From contig JACABB010000007.1 of NCBI GenBank assembly GCA_013376985.1, positions 112,328-156,278 on the forward strand: a stretch of 43,951 nucleotides of DNA, given 5' to 3'. This DNA comes from Bacteroidales bacterium. GTDB lineage: Bacteria; Bacteroidota; Bacteroidia; Bacteroidales; Tenuifilaceae. The position numbers were made by a program, and so were the translations under genes. Positions 34,393-43,059 of this stretch are shown here, in pieces (position 1 is the first letter of the stretch; every line of letters starts with the position of its first letter). The notes below the pieces were generated by a model. It did no database searches and was not told where the DNA came from. It was given only the letters and a program-made list of their open reading frames with translations.

Positions 34393-35703
34393 TTATATGT
34401 ACCCCATCCTCTCTGCCTGAGCCGTTAATTCATCTCTGAATTTTGGATGTGCAATACCAATCAAAGCCTTAGTGCGCTCCCTAACAGTTAACCCTGTCAA
34501 TCGGGCACTTCCATGCTCTGTAACCACCCAATCGGTATGACTTCGATGAAGGGTAACCGCTGATCCTTCGGCTAGAGTTGGTACTATGGTTGAAACTGTT
34601 CCATTACGAGCGGTTGAGCGACATGCAATAATCGATTTACCTAAACCATCAAATCCTTCAATTGCACCCTCGGCAGTATCTGTTTGACCTCCGGTTCCAG
34701 AATATTGGTTAATTCCAATCGATTCGCTTGCTACCTGACCAGTAAAATCAACAGTTATACAGGTATTTATCGAGACCATTTTGGAGTTTTGGCGGATAAA
34801 AGCAGGATCGTTTACAATTTTTCCACGCAGGAATTCAACTGCGGGATTATTATCGAGCCATTTGTACATCTTCTCCGAACCCATTGCAAAGGTGCAAACA
34901 AACTTATCTTTATATAAACTTTTCTTTTTATTTGTTACAACGCCCATTTCGTAGAGTTCCATCATTGAATCCACCATCATCTCGGTATGAACGCCTAAAT
35001 CCTTTTTATCCGTTAATGCAAGTGCAACCGCATTAGGAATTTCACCAATACCAAGCTGAATGGTTGATCCATCATCAACTAGTTTTGCGATGTTTGCACC
35101 AATTTTCTTTGCATCATCATCAAGAACTGGCGAAGGAAGTGTTGGCGGAACCTGCGAATACTCAGCAAAATATGTTACATCGTTAATATGCAAATGTGTA
35201 TCGCCAAAAGTGCGTGGAAGATGATCATTAACCTCAAGCACAACGATATCAGCATTTTCAATGATATCCTTCTCGTAGGTTATACCTAATGATAGCGAAA
35301 CAAAGCCTTTTTCATCGGGAGGAGTGCAAGTTCCAACAAACATGTGAGGTTTGCGAACTTTCAACCTATCGGTTGCCGCTCTATGCAGCATGTTTGGTAC
35401 ATAAGTTACAGTCCCTGCCCCTTCCTTAATTGCTTGTCGTGATCCAGGTGCATGAAACCAACTGCAAAGTTCAAAATGACCTTTCATCTCAGGTTTCATA
35501 TAAAAATCGTAGGGTTTAAGGGTTAAAACGGAGAATATCTTCACATCTCTCACCCTATCTTTTGCCAAATGAAACTTCGACATACAACCCTGTGGCTCCG
35601 ATGCACATTGAGCAACAATGATATCGGAATCGCTTTTAATTAGATCGGCAACCTGTTCAATGGTAATCAGTTTGCTTTTATAGATTGAACTGTAGTCTTT
35701 CAT
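34393..35703 (-). CDS. Acetyl-CoA hydrolase/transferase family CoA-transferase
   Basis: A protein of 436 residues from the ATG at 35703; the frame extends six codons to a TTG at 35721, directly abutting the symporter stop. It is of the AbfT/Cat1/But type. Visible motifs are VGTCTPPDEKGFVSLS, QLGIGEIPNAVALAL, HTEMMVDS with the probable catalytic glutamate E241, GSEKMYKWLDNNP and GTGGQTDTAEGA. Such enzymes move CoA between acetate and 4-hydroxybutyrate, butyrate or similar short acids. Placed with thiolase, an SDR and a Na+ symporter, it would activate an imported acid or release one for export. The exact acid is not determinable here. Confidence 0.9.
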   Translation of the reverse strand: MKDYSSIYKSKLITIEQVADLIKSDSDIIVAQCASEPQGCMSKFHLAKDRVRDVKIFSVLTLKPYDFYMKPEMKGHFELCSWFHAPGSRQAIKEGAGTVTYVPNMLHRAATDRLKVRKPHMFVGTCTPPDEKGFVSLSLGITYEKDIIENADIVVLEVNDHLPRTFGDTHLHINDVTYFAEYSQVPPTLPSPVLDDDAKKIGANIAKLVDDGSTIQLGIGEIPNAVALALTDKKDLGVHTEMMVDSMMELYEMGVVTNKKKSLYKDKFVCTFAMGSEKMYKWLDNNPAVEFLRGKIVNDPAFIRQNSKMVSINTCITVDFTGQVASESIGINQYSGTGGQTDTAEGAIEGFDGLGKSIIACRSTARNGTVSTIVPTLAEGSAVTLHRSHTDWVVTEHGSARLTGLTVRERTKALIGIAHPKFRDELTAQAERMGYI

Positions 35704-35721
35704 TGAGCCTATAGGTTTCAA

Positions 35722-37272
35722 TTATGTTAAACTCACTTTTTTCTTCGACATCAAATGAACTGAAATACCAACAATAAACGAGAATATTATAGCTGTTGAT
35801 GCTGCAATTGCTGGATTACGAACTGTTCCTTCAAGATAACGGTTGATAAAACCAAAATCTGCAATATGATTATTTACAAGATAAGGAAATCCGTAGTAAA
35901 CTAGGAAGTAAACAACCAACGCTGTGATTGAACCCGCTAGCGATGACTTTAATTTTGAATCCTTTACAAAGATTCCAAAAACTATTGGTATAAATGTAAC
36001 AGAAAAGAATGCATATACGCCGTTTTGTGCAAAAATTGCAACGCTAAGGTTTGGCGATAGAATCTGATTCCTAGCAAGAATAAACGAAATAATTCCCATT
36101 ACAATAATGGTTACCCTATTAATCAATACGTATGATTTATCGCCATTTATCTTTGATCCAAATAGTGGTTTTGCAATATCCTCGGTGAAAGTGGTTGATA
36201 CGCTTTGAATTAACCCTTCGAGTGTAGATAGGCCTGCACTCAAAAGCCCCATAATTACAAGTATTCCAACCGAAACAGCCAACCAACCGCTAGAAAACAC
36301 CTTAACTACGAATGCGGGTATCATACCATCAACTCCCAGTGGTTTGCCGTTCGATGTCATATCGGGGAATGATAGACGTGCCCAAAGACCTGCAATAACA
36401 ACTAAATAGAACAAACCTTGAACAATTACAGATGTTACTAGGTATCGGTTAACGTCACTCTCCTTCTTAAGCATTAACGATTTGGTCATGATATGGGGTT
36501 GGCAAACTACCGCAGCCCCAACAATTAGCTGCACAAATATTATCTCGTAGAAATCACGAAAAAGGCTGCTTCCTGGGTTTGTAGGTTTTACTAAGGCAGG
36601 ATCAATTGCAGCAAGTTTTGAGAAGAAAGCACCAATACCATCTTTTAGATGCTCATATCCAGCAGTTATTAGTATTACAGCAACAACAAGCATAATACCT
36701 GCTTGAATTGTATTAGTGTAAACCATTGAATTTGCTCCACCAAACATCATATAGATGAAAACAAACACAACCATTATAGCCAGCGTGTAAATGGGGTCGG
36801 TATTTAATGCCTGTGATAAAACTTTGGCTAATGCAACAAGAATCAACACAATAAAGGTTATCAGAAGTACCGAAAGGATTGCAATAAACAACGAGTAACC
36901 AGTACTATTGTATCGCTTGCCTATCCAACTTGCCAGCGAAACAGCACTAACCGATGTACCATACTTCCTAAAGCTTTTTGTGAGTACAACCAATGATACT
37001 AATGATGCAATTGGGAAAAATACCCCAAAGGACAAAAACCCACTTATTCCGTACACTGCAATTAACCCGGGATTAATAACAAAGGTTGCAGCGCTGGTCA
37101 TTGCAGCAGCAAGCGATAACCCCACAAATACTGGCGAAAAGGTTACACTTCCAACAGCATAATCCTTCATGCTTTTGATTTTCCTTGCCCCCTTTGCCAC
37201 GAGGTAGATAATTGCCGCAGAGTACAGCAAAATCAGTATCCATGTACCAATTATTTGTTGTGTTGTTGCCAT
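35722..37272 (-). CDS. Sodium:solute symporter (SSS family)
   Basis: A 516-residue protein with about 13 transmembrane helices. The start ATTQQIIGTWILILLYSAA, the YAVGSVTFSPVFVGLSLAAA segment and MTSAATFVINPGLIAVYG match the SSS family (PF00474), which uses Na+ gradients to import monocarboxylates, proline or sugars. The LSAGLSTLEGLIQSVSTTFT segment carries the TM8 Na+-site region. It is closest in feel to monocarboxylate carriers. It lies between the SDR and the CoA-transferase, with the CoA-transferase frame abutting its stop, so the imported (or exported) acid is probably the CoA-transferase substrate. Confidence 0.92.
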   Translation of the reverse strand: MATTQQIIGTWILILLYSAAIIYLVAKGARKIKSMKDYAVGSVTFSPVFVGLSLAAAMTSAATFVINPGLIAVYGISGFLSFGVFFPIASLVSLVVLTKSFRKYGTSVSAVSLASWIGKRYNSTGYSLFIAILSVLLITFIVLILVALAKVLSQALNTDPIYTLAIMVVFVFIYMMFGGANSMVYTNTIQAGIMLVVAVILITAGYEHLKDGIGAFFSKLAAIDPALVKPTNPGSSLFRDFYEIIFVQLIVGAAVVCQPHIMTKSLMLKKESDVNRYLVTSVIVQGLFYLVVIAGLWARLSFPDMTSNGKPLGVDGMIPAFVVKVFSSGWLAVSVGILVIMGLLSAGLSTLEGLIQSVSTTFTEDIAKPLFGSKINGDKSYVLINRVTIIVMGIISFILARNQILSPNLSVAIFAQNGVYAFFSVTFIPIVFGIFVKDSKLKSSLAGSITALVVYFLVYYGFPYLVNNHIADFGFINRYLEGTVRNPAIAASTAIIFSFIVGISVHLMSKKKVSLT

Positions 37273-37317
37273 CCGTTCAAAGTATTAGTTTGGTTTAATG
37301 AGTTTTTGTGTGGTTTT

Positions 37318-37404
37318 AAGTATTTGAGTATTTCGAGAGCCTAAAGTACTTAGAGTGATAAATCACTCTAGGCACTTTAAGTACTCAAGGCATTTTAGAT
37401 ACTT
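37318..37404. repeat. Long inverted repeat between SDR and symporter genes
   Basis: A perfect core AGAGTGAT-aa-ATCACTCT is flanked on both sides by imperfect complementary arms reaching AAGTATTTGAG on the left and TTTTAGATACTT on the right, a hairpin with arms of about 42 nt. Octamer-like words occur (agtatttg, agtatttc) but the period is less strict than in the AAT-type arrays. It lies directly after the SDR stop within a same-strand gene series, so it may terminate or attenuate between SDR and symporter. Confidence 0.8.
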
Positions 37405-37405
37405 C

Positions 37406-38149
37406 TTAAAGAGTTATCCCTCCATCCACGCTCAACGTAGTGCCATTAATATAGGCAGCTTCATCGCTTGCTAGGAATAGGTACGCCGATGCAATCTCCT
37501 CTGGTAGACCTAATCTGCCAACAGGAACCTTCTCTTCCATTGATTTTAGAACATTCTCAGGCATTTTCTTCACCATCTCGGTAGCAATAAAACCAGGAGC
37601 AACTGCGTTTACGGTAATCCCTTTGCGACCAAGTTCTCTAGCTAAAGTCTTAGTCAAACCAATTAACCCAGCCTTTGTAGCAACATAGTTGGATTGACCA
37701 AAATTTCCATAAAGTGCTACAACAGAAGAGGTATTGATGATTCTACCATACCCTTTATCAACCATATATGAGCTAACGCATTTTGTGCAATAGAAAACCC
37801 CAGATAAATTTACATCAATTACCTGCTGCCATTGCTCAACGGTCATCTTTTTTAGCGTAGAATCGCGAGTAATACCTGCATTATTTACAAGTATATCAAT
37901 TTTACTGTATTTATCGAATGCCTGTTTCGAAGCAGCTTCAACCTCAGCATAGTTTGCTGTGTTCACCTTTACGAATTCTGCTTCACCGCCTGTTGACTTA
38001 ATTTGGGCAACGGTTTCGTTCCCTTTTTCGGGATTCATATCCCAAATAACAACCTTTGCACCCTCTTGGGCAAATTTTAATGCACCTGCACGGCCAATAC
38101 CATCAGCACCGCCTGTTATAATTGCTACTTTATTTTCGAGTCTTTTCAT
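37406..38149 (-). CDS. Acetoacetyl-CoA reductase / FabG-like SDR
   Basis: A 247-residue classical SDR of the FabG/PhaB kind. It has TGGADGIG (12-19), NNAG (89-92), N114, S142, Y155 and K159, and ends with the expected AYINGTTLSVDGGITL. D37 after the second strand (VVIWDMNPEKG) could favour NADH. Next to a thiolase gene it most likely interconverts acetoacetyl-CoA and (R)-3-hydroxybutyryl-CoA. A general FabG role in fatty-acid synthesis is less likely given the CoA-transferase and transporter around it. There are 90 bp between it and the thiolase gene. Confidence 0.9.
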   Translation of the reverse strand: MKRLENKVAIITGGADGIGRAGALKFAQEGAKVVIWDMNPEKGNETVAQIKSTGGEAEFVKVNTANYAEVEAASKQAFDKYSKIDILVNNAGITRDSTLKKMTVEQWQQVIDVNLSGVFYCTKCVSSYMVDKGYGRIINTSSVVALYGNFGQSNYVATKAGLIGLTKTLARELGRKGITVNAVAPGFIATEMVKKMPENVLKSMEEKVPVGRLGLPEEIASAYLFLASDEAAYINGTTLSVDGGITL

Positions 38150-38239
38150 TGTATGTGAGTTATTGATTTACTGATTACTAATTTCTTGTTGCTGAAAAAA
38201 GAATACATATATCTTTAAATTTTCACTTTTCATTATTCA

Positions 38240-39421
38240 TTATAAATTTTCAACTATAAGTGCCGTACCCTGTCCTCCCCCAATGCAAAGGGTTGCAAGT
38301 CCTGTAGATAGTTTTCGGCGTTTCATCTCGTAGATTAGTGTTGTTAGAATTCTTGCTCCCGAAGCACCAACTGGGTGACCAAGTGCAATTGCACCACCAT
38401 TTACATTCACCTTGGCTGGATCGAGGTTTAAATCCCTCATTACGGCTATTGATTGTGCAGCAAAAGCTTCATTTGCTTCAATAAGATCGATATCCTCAAT
38501 CTTCATCTTTGCTTTTAGGAGCGCAGCACGTGTTGCAGGAACTGGGCCGTAACCCATAATCTTAGGATCGAGCGCAGCATTGCCATATGATACAATTCTA
38601 ACTAGCGGCTTCAAGCCAAGATAATCGGCTTTTTCTCTCGACATAACAACAAGCATTGCAGCACCATCGTTAATGCCTGATGCATTACCTGCTGTAACTG
38701 TGCCATCCTTCTTAAATGCTGGACGAAGCTTCACCAATTGCTCAATGGTTAATCCATGTTTTGGGAACTCATCGTTGCTGAATATAATTGGATCGCCCTT
38801 TTTCTGAGGAATTTCAACAGGGATTATTTCATTGGTAAAATAACCCGCTTTCTGAGCAATCTCAACTTTCTTCTGGCTATTTAAAGCGAATTGATCCTGC
38901 TCTTCCCTCGAAATATTCCACTGTTCTGCAATATTTTCAGCAGTAATACCCATGTGAATATCGTTAAAAGCATCGGTAAGGCCATCATTTATAATACTAT
39001 CGATTAGCTGTCCGTTGCCCATTCTGTAACCGTATCGTGCATTAGGAAGCAGGTATGGTGCATTGGTCATACTTTCGGTACCACCAGCAAGGATAACATC
39101 AGCATCGCCAAGCATAATAAACTGGGCAGCCATTGAAACTGAGCGTAATCCTGAACCACAGAGTTTATTGATTGCCATTGCTGGACTTGTCTCTGGAATA
39201 CCCGATTTTATTGATATTTGGCGAGCAATATTCTGCCCAAGACCTGCTGATAGTATATTGCCGATAATCGCTTCGTTAACATCAGTTGGCTGTATACCAG
39301 CCCTTTTTATAGTTTCGCGGGCTGCGATAATACCTAAATCTACTGCGGAGAAATTTGATAGAGCACCACCAAAATTGCCAATGGGGGTTCTTACTGCGGA
39401 TATTATAACAACTTCTTTCAT
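38240..39421 (-). CDS. atoB: Acetyl-CoA C-acetyltransferase (thiolase)
   Basis: A 393-residue thiolase II, the normal length. Catalytic residues are C88 ([11 protein letters not shown]), H349 ([16 protein letters not shown]) and C379 (CIGGGQGTA), with NEAFAAQ also conserved. It condenses or cleaves acetyl-CoA/acetoacetyl-CoA. It is the first gene of the minus-strand acyl-CoA series and is transcribed divergently from mnmE. The duplicated element at 39486-39567 lies 65-146 bp upstream of its start. Confidence 0.95.
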   Translation of the reverse strand: MKEVVIISAVRTPIGNFGGALSNFSAVDLGIIAARETIKRAGIQPTDVNEAIIGNILSAGLGQNIARQISIKSGIPETSPAMAINKLCGSGLRSVSMAAQFIMLGDADVILAGGTESMTNAPYLLPNARYGYRMGNGQLIDSIINDGLTDAFNDIHMGITAENIAEQWNISREEQDQFALNSQKKVEIAQKAGYFTNEIIPVEIPQKKGDPIIFSNDEFPKHGLTIEQLVKLRPAFKKDGTVTAGNASGINDGAAMLVVMSREKADYLGLKPLVRIVSYGNAALDPKIMGYGPVPATRAALLKAKMKIEDIDLIEANEAFAAQSIAVMRDLNLDPAKVNVNGGAIALGHPVGASGARILTTLIYEMKRRKLSTGLATLCIGGGQGTALIVENL

Positions 39422-39485
39422 GATTTTAATTTTCGTTTATGCGAAGTAACAGAATCATAAAAAGTAATATCCAACCAATTCATAA

Positions 39486-39567
39486 TTACATAGGGTTGAC
39501 CTAACCAATTTTTAGAAGATGAATAATCACTATAATATTGATATTTAGTTTATTAACTTATACTAAC
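39486..39567. repeat. Upstream element copy B (shared with 32045-32127)
   Basis: GGGTTGAC (39493-39500), then TAA, ATTTTT and, 57 bp from the first word, TTTATTAAC and GAAG. The order and spacing match copy A to within a base. It lies upstream of the thiolase gene on the minus strand. The intergenic region 39422-39770 (349 bp) otherwise holds the octamer arrays and the mnmE promoter. Confidence 0.55.
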
Positions 39568-39593
39568 GAAGTATTGACATGAGGGAGAATGAG

Positions 39594-39720
39594 GCAATTT
39601 GATAATTTGATAATTTGACAATGAGATAATTTGACAATGAGACAATAGTACAATACTTAATAACTAATAACCTAATAACCAATAACTCATTAACCTAACA
39701 ACCTAATAACTAATAACCCA
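39594..39720. repeat. Octamer array (AAT type) plus TAATAACC array
   Basis: 39594-39657 divides into eight 8-bp units with AAT at positions 3-5 in all (gcaatttg, ataatttg, ataatttg, acaatgag, ataatttg, acaatgag, acaatagt, acaatact). It is followed by a second array of taataacc/aataacta words with 7-8 bp spacing to 39720. Unlike at 8124, no inverted partner block is present. It sits in the divergent thiolase/mnmE region. Confidence 0.85.
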
Positions 39721-39746
39721 AACTAGTATTCTCCCCACTTTTTTAC

Positions 39747-39754
39747 TAGCTTTG
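39747..39754 (+). promoter_or_regulatory. Possible -7 promoter element of mnmE
   Basis: TAGCTTTG is a full TAnnTTTG match 16 bp before the mnmE ATG, implying a very short leader. No TTTG lies at the standard -33 spacing. Confidence 0.4.
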
Positions 39755-39770
39755 CATAAACACTTACAGG

Positions 39771-41177
39771 ATGATTTTAGACGATACTACAATTGTAGCA
39801 ATAGCAACCTCCCCCGGCACAGGAGCCATTGCCATAATTCGACTCAGCGGTAAAGATGCTATCGCAATTTGCGATAGTTTGTTTAAACCATCCTCAAAAA
39901 ACAAAAAACTAACGGCTCAAAAGCCGTACACAATTCATCATGGCACCATTTACGATGGCAATAGGCCTGTTGATGAAGTTCTGGTTAGCCTTTTTAAAGC
40001 CCCTCGCTCCTACACCAGCGAGGATGTTGTAGAAATATCATGCCATGGTTCACAAATCATCCAGCAGCAAATCCTTGAATTATTAGTAAGGAATGGTGCA
40101 AGACTTGCCCAACCGGGGGAATTCACCCTACGAGCATTCCTAAACGGCAAAATGGACCTATCTCAAGCCGAAGCAGTAGCCGATTTAATATCATCATCTA
40201 GCGAAGCAGCACGCAGGGTAGCACTTCAGCAGATGCGAGGGGGATTTTCCGATCAGCTAAAAAACCTTCGCGATCAGCTACTCCATTTCATAGCACTTAT
40301 TGAGCTTGAGCTCGATTTTAGCGAGGAAGATGTTGAATTTGCTGATAGAACCCAGCTCAAAAATCTTATTTCCGAGATTTTATCTGTTATTGAAAAGATG
40401 ATTGCCTCATTCCAACTCGGCAACGTAATTAAAATGGGAATCCCAGTAACAATTGCGGGTAAGCCCAACGTTGGAAAATCAACACTGCTAAACCGACTAC
40501 TTAACGAGGAGCGTGCAATAGTATCGGAAATTGCTGGTACAACAAGGGATACCATTGAGGATACCATCAACCTTGGCGGAATATCGTTCAGATTTATCGA
40601 TACTGCTGGGCTGCGACATACCAAGGATACCGTTGAATCCATTGGCATTGAGCGTGCTTACGCAAAAATATCGCAGGCAAAAGTTATCCTTTTAATAGTT
40701 GATGCACAAATCACAGTAGATGAGGTAATCCATTCCGTTGAAGAGGTTAAAACAAAGCTCACCGATGACCAAAGGTTGATAATCCTGCTAAATAAAGAGG
40801 ATAAAGCGGATAAAGATCGGCTCAACAGCATCCTTTCGATGCTTAAAAAGGACTACCCAACCATATACGCGCTAACCATATCGGCTAAAAGCGGACATAA
40901 TATCGAGCAGCTAACCAATACCCTAATAAACATTGGTCTCCACGGACAAACCGATAGCGATGAGGTAATTGTTACCAATGTCCGCCACTATGAATCCCTA
41001 TTGAAAACAAAAGAAAACCTCGATCAGGCAATTACTGGCCTTACCACCAACCTCCCTAGCGATCTCCTTGCAATCGATATCCGGCAAGCCATTTATTACC
41101 TTGGCGAGATAACCGGCGAAATAACCACCGATGATATTCTGGGACATATCTTTTCGAAGTTTTGCATCGGGAAGTAA
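39771..41177 (+). CDS. mnmE: tRNA uridine-5-carboxymethylaminomethyl modification GTPase MnmE
   Basis: A 468-residue protein with the standard MnmE layout: an N-terminal folate-binding domain (TIVAIATSPGTGAIAIIRLSG), a helical domain and a G domain with GKPNVGKS (230-237), switch II DTAGLRHT and NKED, ending in the conserved FCIGK. With MnmG it modifies wobble uridine of tRNAs reading NNA/NNG codons. It appears to be a single gene here. Codons 31-35 contain the palindrome ATCGCAATTTGCGAT, also found twice at the window's end. Confidence 0.97.
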   Translation: MILDDTTIVAIATSPGTGAIAIIRLSGKDAIAICDSLFKPSSKNKKLTAQKPYTIHHGTIYDGNRPVDEVLVSLFKAPRSYTSEDVVEISCHGSQIIQQQILELLVRNGARLAQPGEFTLRAFLNGKMDLSQAEAVADLISSSSEAARRVALQQMRGGFSDQLKNLRDQLLHFIALIELELDFSEEDVEFADRTQLKNLISEILSVIEKMIASFQLGNVIKMGIPVTIAGKPNVGKSTLLNRLLNEERAIVSEIAGTTRDTIEDTINLGGISFRFIDTAGLRHTKDTVESIGIERAYAKISQAKVILLIVDAQITVDEVIHSVEEVKTKLTDDQRLIILLNKEDKADKDRLNSILSMLKKDYPTIYALTISAKSGHNIEQLTNTLINIGLHGQTDSDEVIVTNVRHYESLLKTKENLDQAITGLTTNLPSDLLAIDIRQAIYYLGEITGEITTDDILGHIFSKFCIGK

Positions 41178-41220
41178 GATTGACAATTAACTTATTAAAC
41201 CTAAATTTATTTTTTAAATA

Positions 41221-41251
41221 TTGACAAGTCGATCATAAATTTTTAATTTTG
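41221..41251 (+). promoter_or_regulatory. Promoter of the caspase-family gene
   Basis: TTG (41221-41223), 20-bp spacer, TAATTTTG (41244-41251), a full match to the Bacteroidota TAnnTTTG element at the right spacing. The implied transcript has a leader of about 180 nt before the ATG at 41438. Confidence 0.6.
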
Positions 41252-41425
41252 TAAAATTATAACGTTTAATTGCTAAAAAGACTTCTTTCAGCCTTATTTT
41301 CTAGTTTTCTCCTTCATTTCTCCTTTTTCAGACGACTTTTGTTTTAAGCAAATTGAAGCATTTTCTCTTACACAATTTTACCATAGATTTTTTTACATTT
41401 ATTATTCTCAATTTAATAACCAAAA

Positions 41426-41433
41426 AAGGAGGT
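41426..41433 (+). promoter_or_regulatory. Strong Shine-Dalgarno sequence of the caspase-family gene
   Basis: AAGGAGGT, a full complement of the 16S anti-Shine-Dalgarno core, four bases before the ATG. No comparable motif was noticed at the other starts examined in this window, as expected for Bacteroidota. Confidence 0.7.
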
Positions 41434-41437
41434 AATT

Positions 41438-42292
41438 ATGTTACAGAGAGCTCTTTGTGTTGGGATCAATAAATTTAAGTATTTTCCCAACAATGCATTA
41501 CAGGGATGTGTAAACGATGCAAATGCTATGGAGGCATTGCTAATGAAATGGCTAGGTTTTGAAGCAACAGATATTACTAAATTAACTGACGAGCAAGCTA
41601 CTAAAAGTAATATCATGAATAACCTGAAAGAGATGGTGAATGGTGCTAAAAAAGGTAAATACAATTATCTTGTTTTCAGCATCTCAAGTCATGGTACTCA
41701 AGTTCCTGATAGAAACAGAGACGAAGATGATGGTGCAGATGAAGCTTATTGCCCATATGATCTTAGGTCATCTGGAGATGTTTGGGATCCTGCACACATC
41801 ATTATTGATGATGAATTACATGATCTTTTTGCTAGCCTACCCAATAATGTTTTGCTTGAAGTATTTGCTGATACTTGTCATAGTGGTACAAGCCTTAAAT
41901 CAATTGATCTCTTGCATGATCGTAGGCCAAGGTGGATGCCCCCTCCTTCGTATACCGCATTTGAAAAAATTAATGGGCATCAATCAAGAGGGTTAAACTA
42001 TACTTTCCTAGAAAAGGGAATTGTTCATCATATACTTTGGGCAGGTTGTAGAGCAGATCAAACTAGTGCTGATGCTAATATTGATAATAATTGGCACGGA
42101 GCATTTACTTATTACTTTTGCCAAGCAATAAATGAAACCAAAAACCAACTTTCTAGAAAAGAGGTGCTTACAATTGTAAGAAACAAACTCAAGGCTGCTC
42201 ATTACAGTCAAACCCCTCAATTAGAATGCGAGGCTACTAAAAGAAATACTTCTATTTTATCATCAAAATCATTTAAAGCTGTAAATAATTGA
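41438..42292 (+). CDS. Caspase-family (metacaspase-like) cysteine protease
   Basis: A 284-residue peptidase C14 protein without prodomain, signal peptide or C-terminal effector domain. N-terminal RALCVGINKF and GCVNDANAM (23-31) are metacaspase hallmarks. The catalytic dyad is H85 (SISSHGTQVPD) and C147 (ADTCHSG). The acidic segment RDEDDGADEAYCPYD is the calcium/substrate-pocket region of type I metacaspases. It should cleave after Arg or Lys in the cytoplasm; the target is unknown. The gene has its own promoter, a long leader, a strong ribosome binding site and a terminator, so it is an autonomous unit. A TPR pseudogene follows. Confidence 0.92.
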   Translation: MLQRALCVGINKFKYFPNNALQGCVNDANAMEALLMKWLGFEATDITKLTDEQATKSNIMNNLKEMVNGAKKGKYNYLVFSISSHGTQVPDRNRDEDDGADEAYCPYDLRSSGDVWDPAHIIIDDELHDLFASLPNNVLLEVFADTCHSGTSLKSIDLLHDRRPRWMPPPSYTAFEKINGHQSRGLNYTFLEKGIVHHILWAGCRADQTSADANIDNNWHGAFTYYFCQAINETKNQLSRKEVLTIVRNKLKAAHYSQTPQLECEATKRNTSILSSKSFKAVNN

Positions 42293-42399
42293 TTGGAATT
42301 CGATGTAAGAGAAAATGTATTATTCAATGTATCAATTAATTTAGTTTTATTTGAATAATAAGAACCTAACTATTGAACCAAACATCTTGAATTCACTAG

Positions 42400-42433
42400 A
42401 GAGGTTATGAGCAATGCTCTAACCTCTTTTTTA
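42400..42433 (+). terminator. Terminator of the caspase-family gene
   Basis: AGAGGTTA-t-GAGC, loop aat, GCTC-TAACCTCT followed by TTTTT. It lies 108 bp after the stop. The gap 42293-42705 shows nothing else recognisable. Confidence 0.85.
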
Positions 42434-42705
42434 ATTATTTCATCATTACATTCGTTGAGTTCCTCTTCACTCCAATTTCAACCTCCAATCATTACACTAG
42501 AAAATTATACATCACTGCAAATAAATACATTATCACGTTCCTTATTTTCAACTCTCACTAGATTTACTACTTGACAACATTTTTGTAACCCATTGGTAAG
42601 CAATTATTATCTAATTTCTACGCCGAAAGGTAATTCTAACATCGACTAATTTTTATAACTTTATAAGATATAATACAAACCTTGCTCATCTTTAAATATT
42701 AGGTT

Positions 42706-42952
42706 ATGAAGAAATTGCTTTCCTTATAGCAATAGAGGAAGCGCAAAAGTTAATCTTACTGATTATAGGGGAGCAATTCTAGATTTTACAAAGGTCATTG
42801 AGATTGACCCAAAAAATGCACACGCATATTGCAAGAGAGGTCTTGTGAAAATCACATTAGGTCAGAAGGATAGCGGTTGCCTAGATTTAAGCAAAGCTGG
42901 TGAGCTAGGCTTAGACTTTGCGTATGATGCAATACAGGAATATTGTAAATAA
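42706..42952 (+). pseudogene. Remnant of a secreted TPR protein
   Basis: ATG AAG AAA TTG CTT TCC TTA (42706-42726) encodes MKKLLSL, a typical signal-peptide start, then stops. In another frame 42722-42949 encodes a continuous TPR: SNRGSAKVNLTDYRGAILDF, then VIEIDPKNAHAYCKRGLVKI and LGQKDSGCLDLSKAGELG, ending EYCK. The second frame has no start codon. This is best explained as a TPR gene that lost its middle and reading frame. TPR proteins often partner with caspase-like proteases, so it may once have belonged with the upstream gene; that link is speculative. Confidence 0.7.
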
Positions 42953-43059
42953 AATTTACGTGGTATTTATCTGATATCTTCTAAAACAACCTTTAGATTT
43001 TTCTACTCAGTATTTATGTTTTAAGATGCTTTAATTTAGTAGACTCATGACTTCATATT

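Noticed and set aside
35704-35721. TTG start for the CoA-transferase adding six residues
   Set aside because: The ATG at 35703 gives a normal N-terminus; the extension ends exactly at the symporter stop, with no start signal seen.
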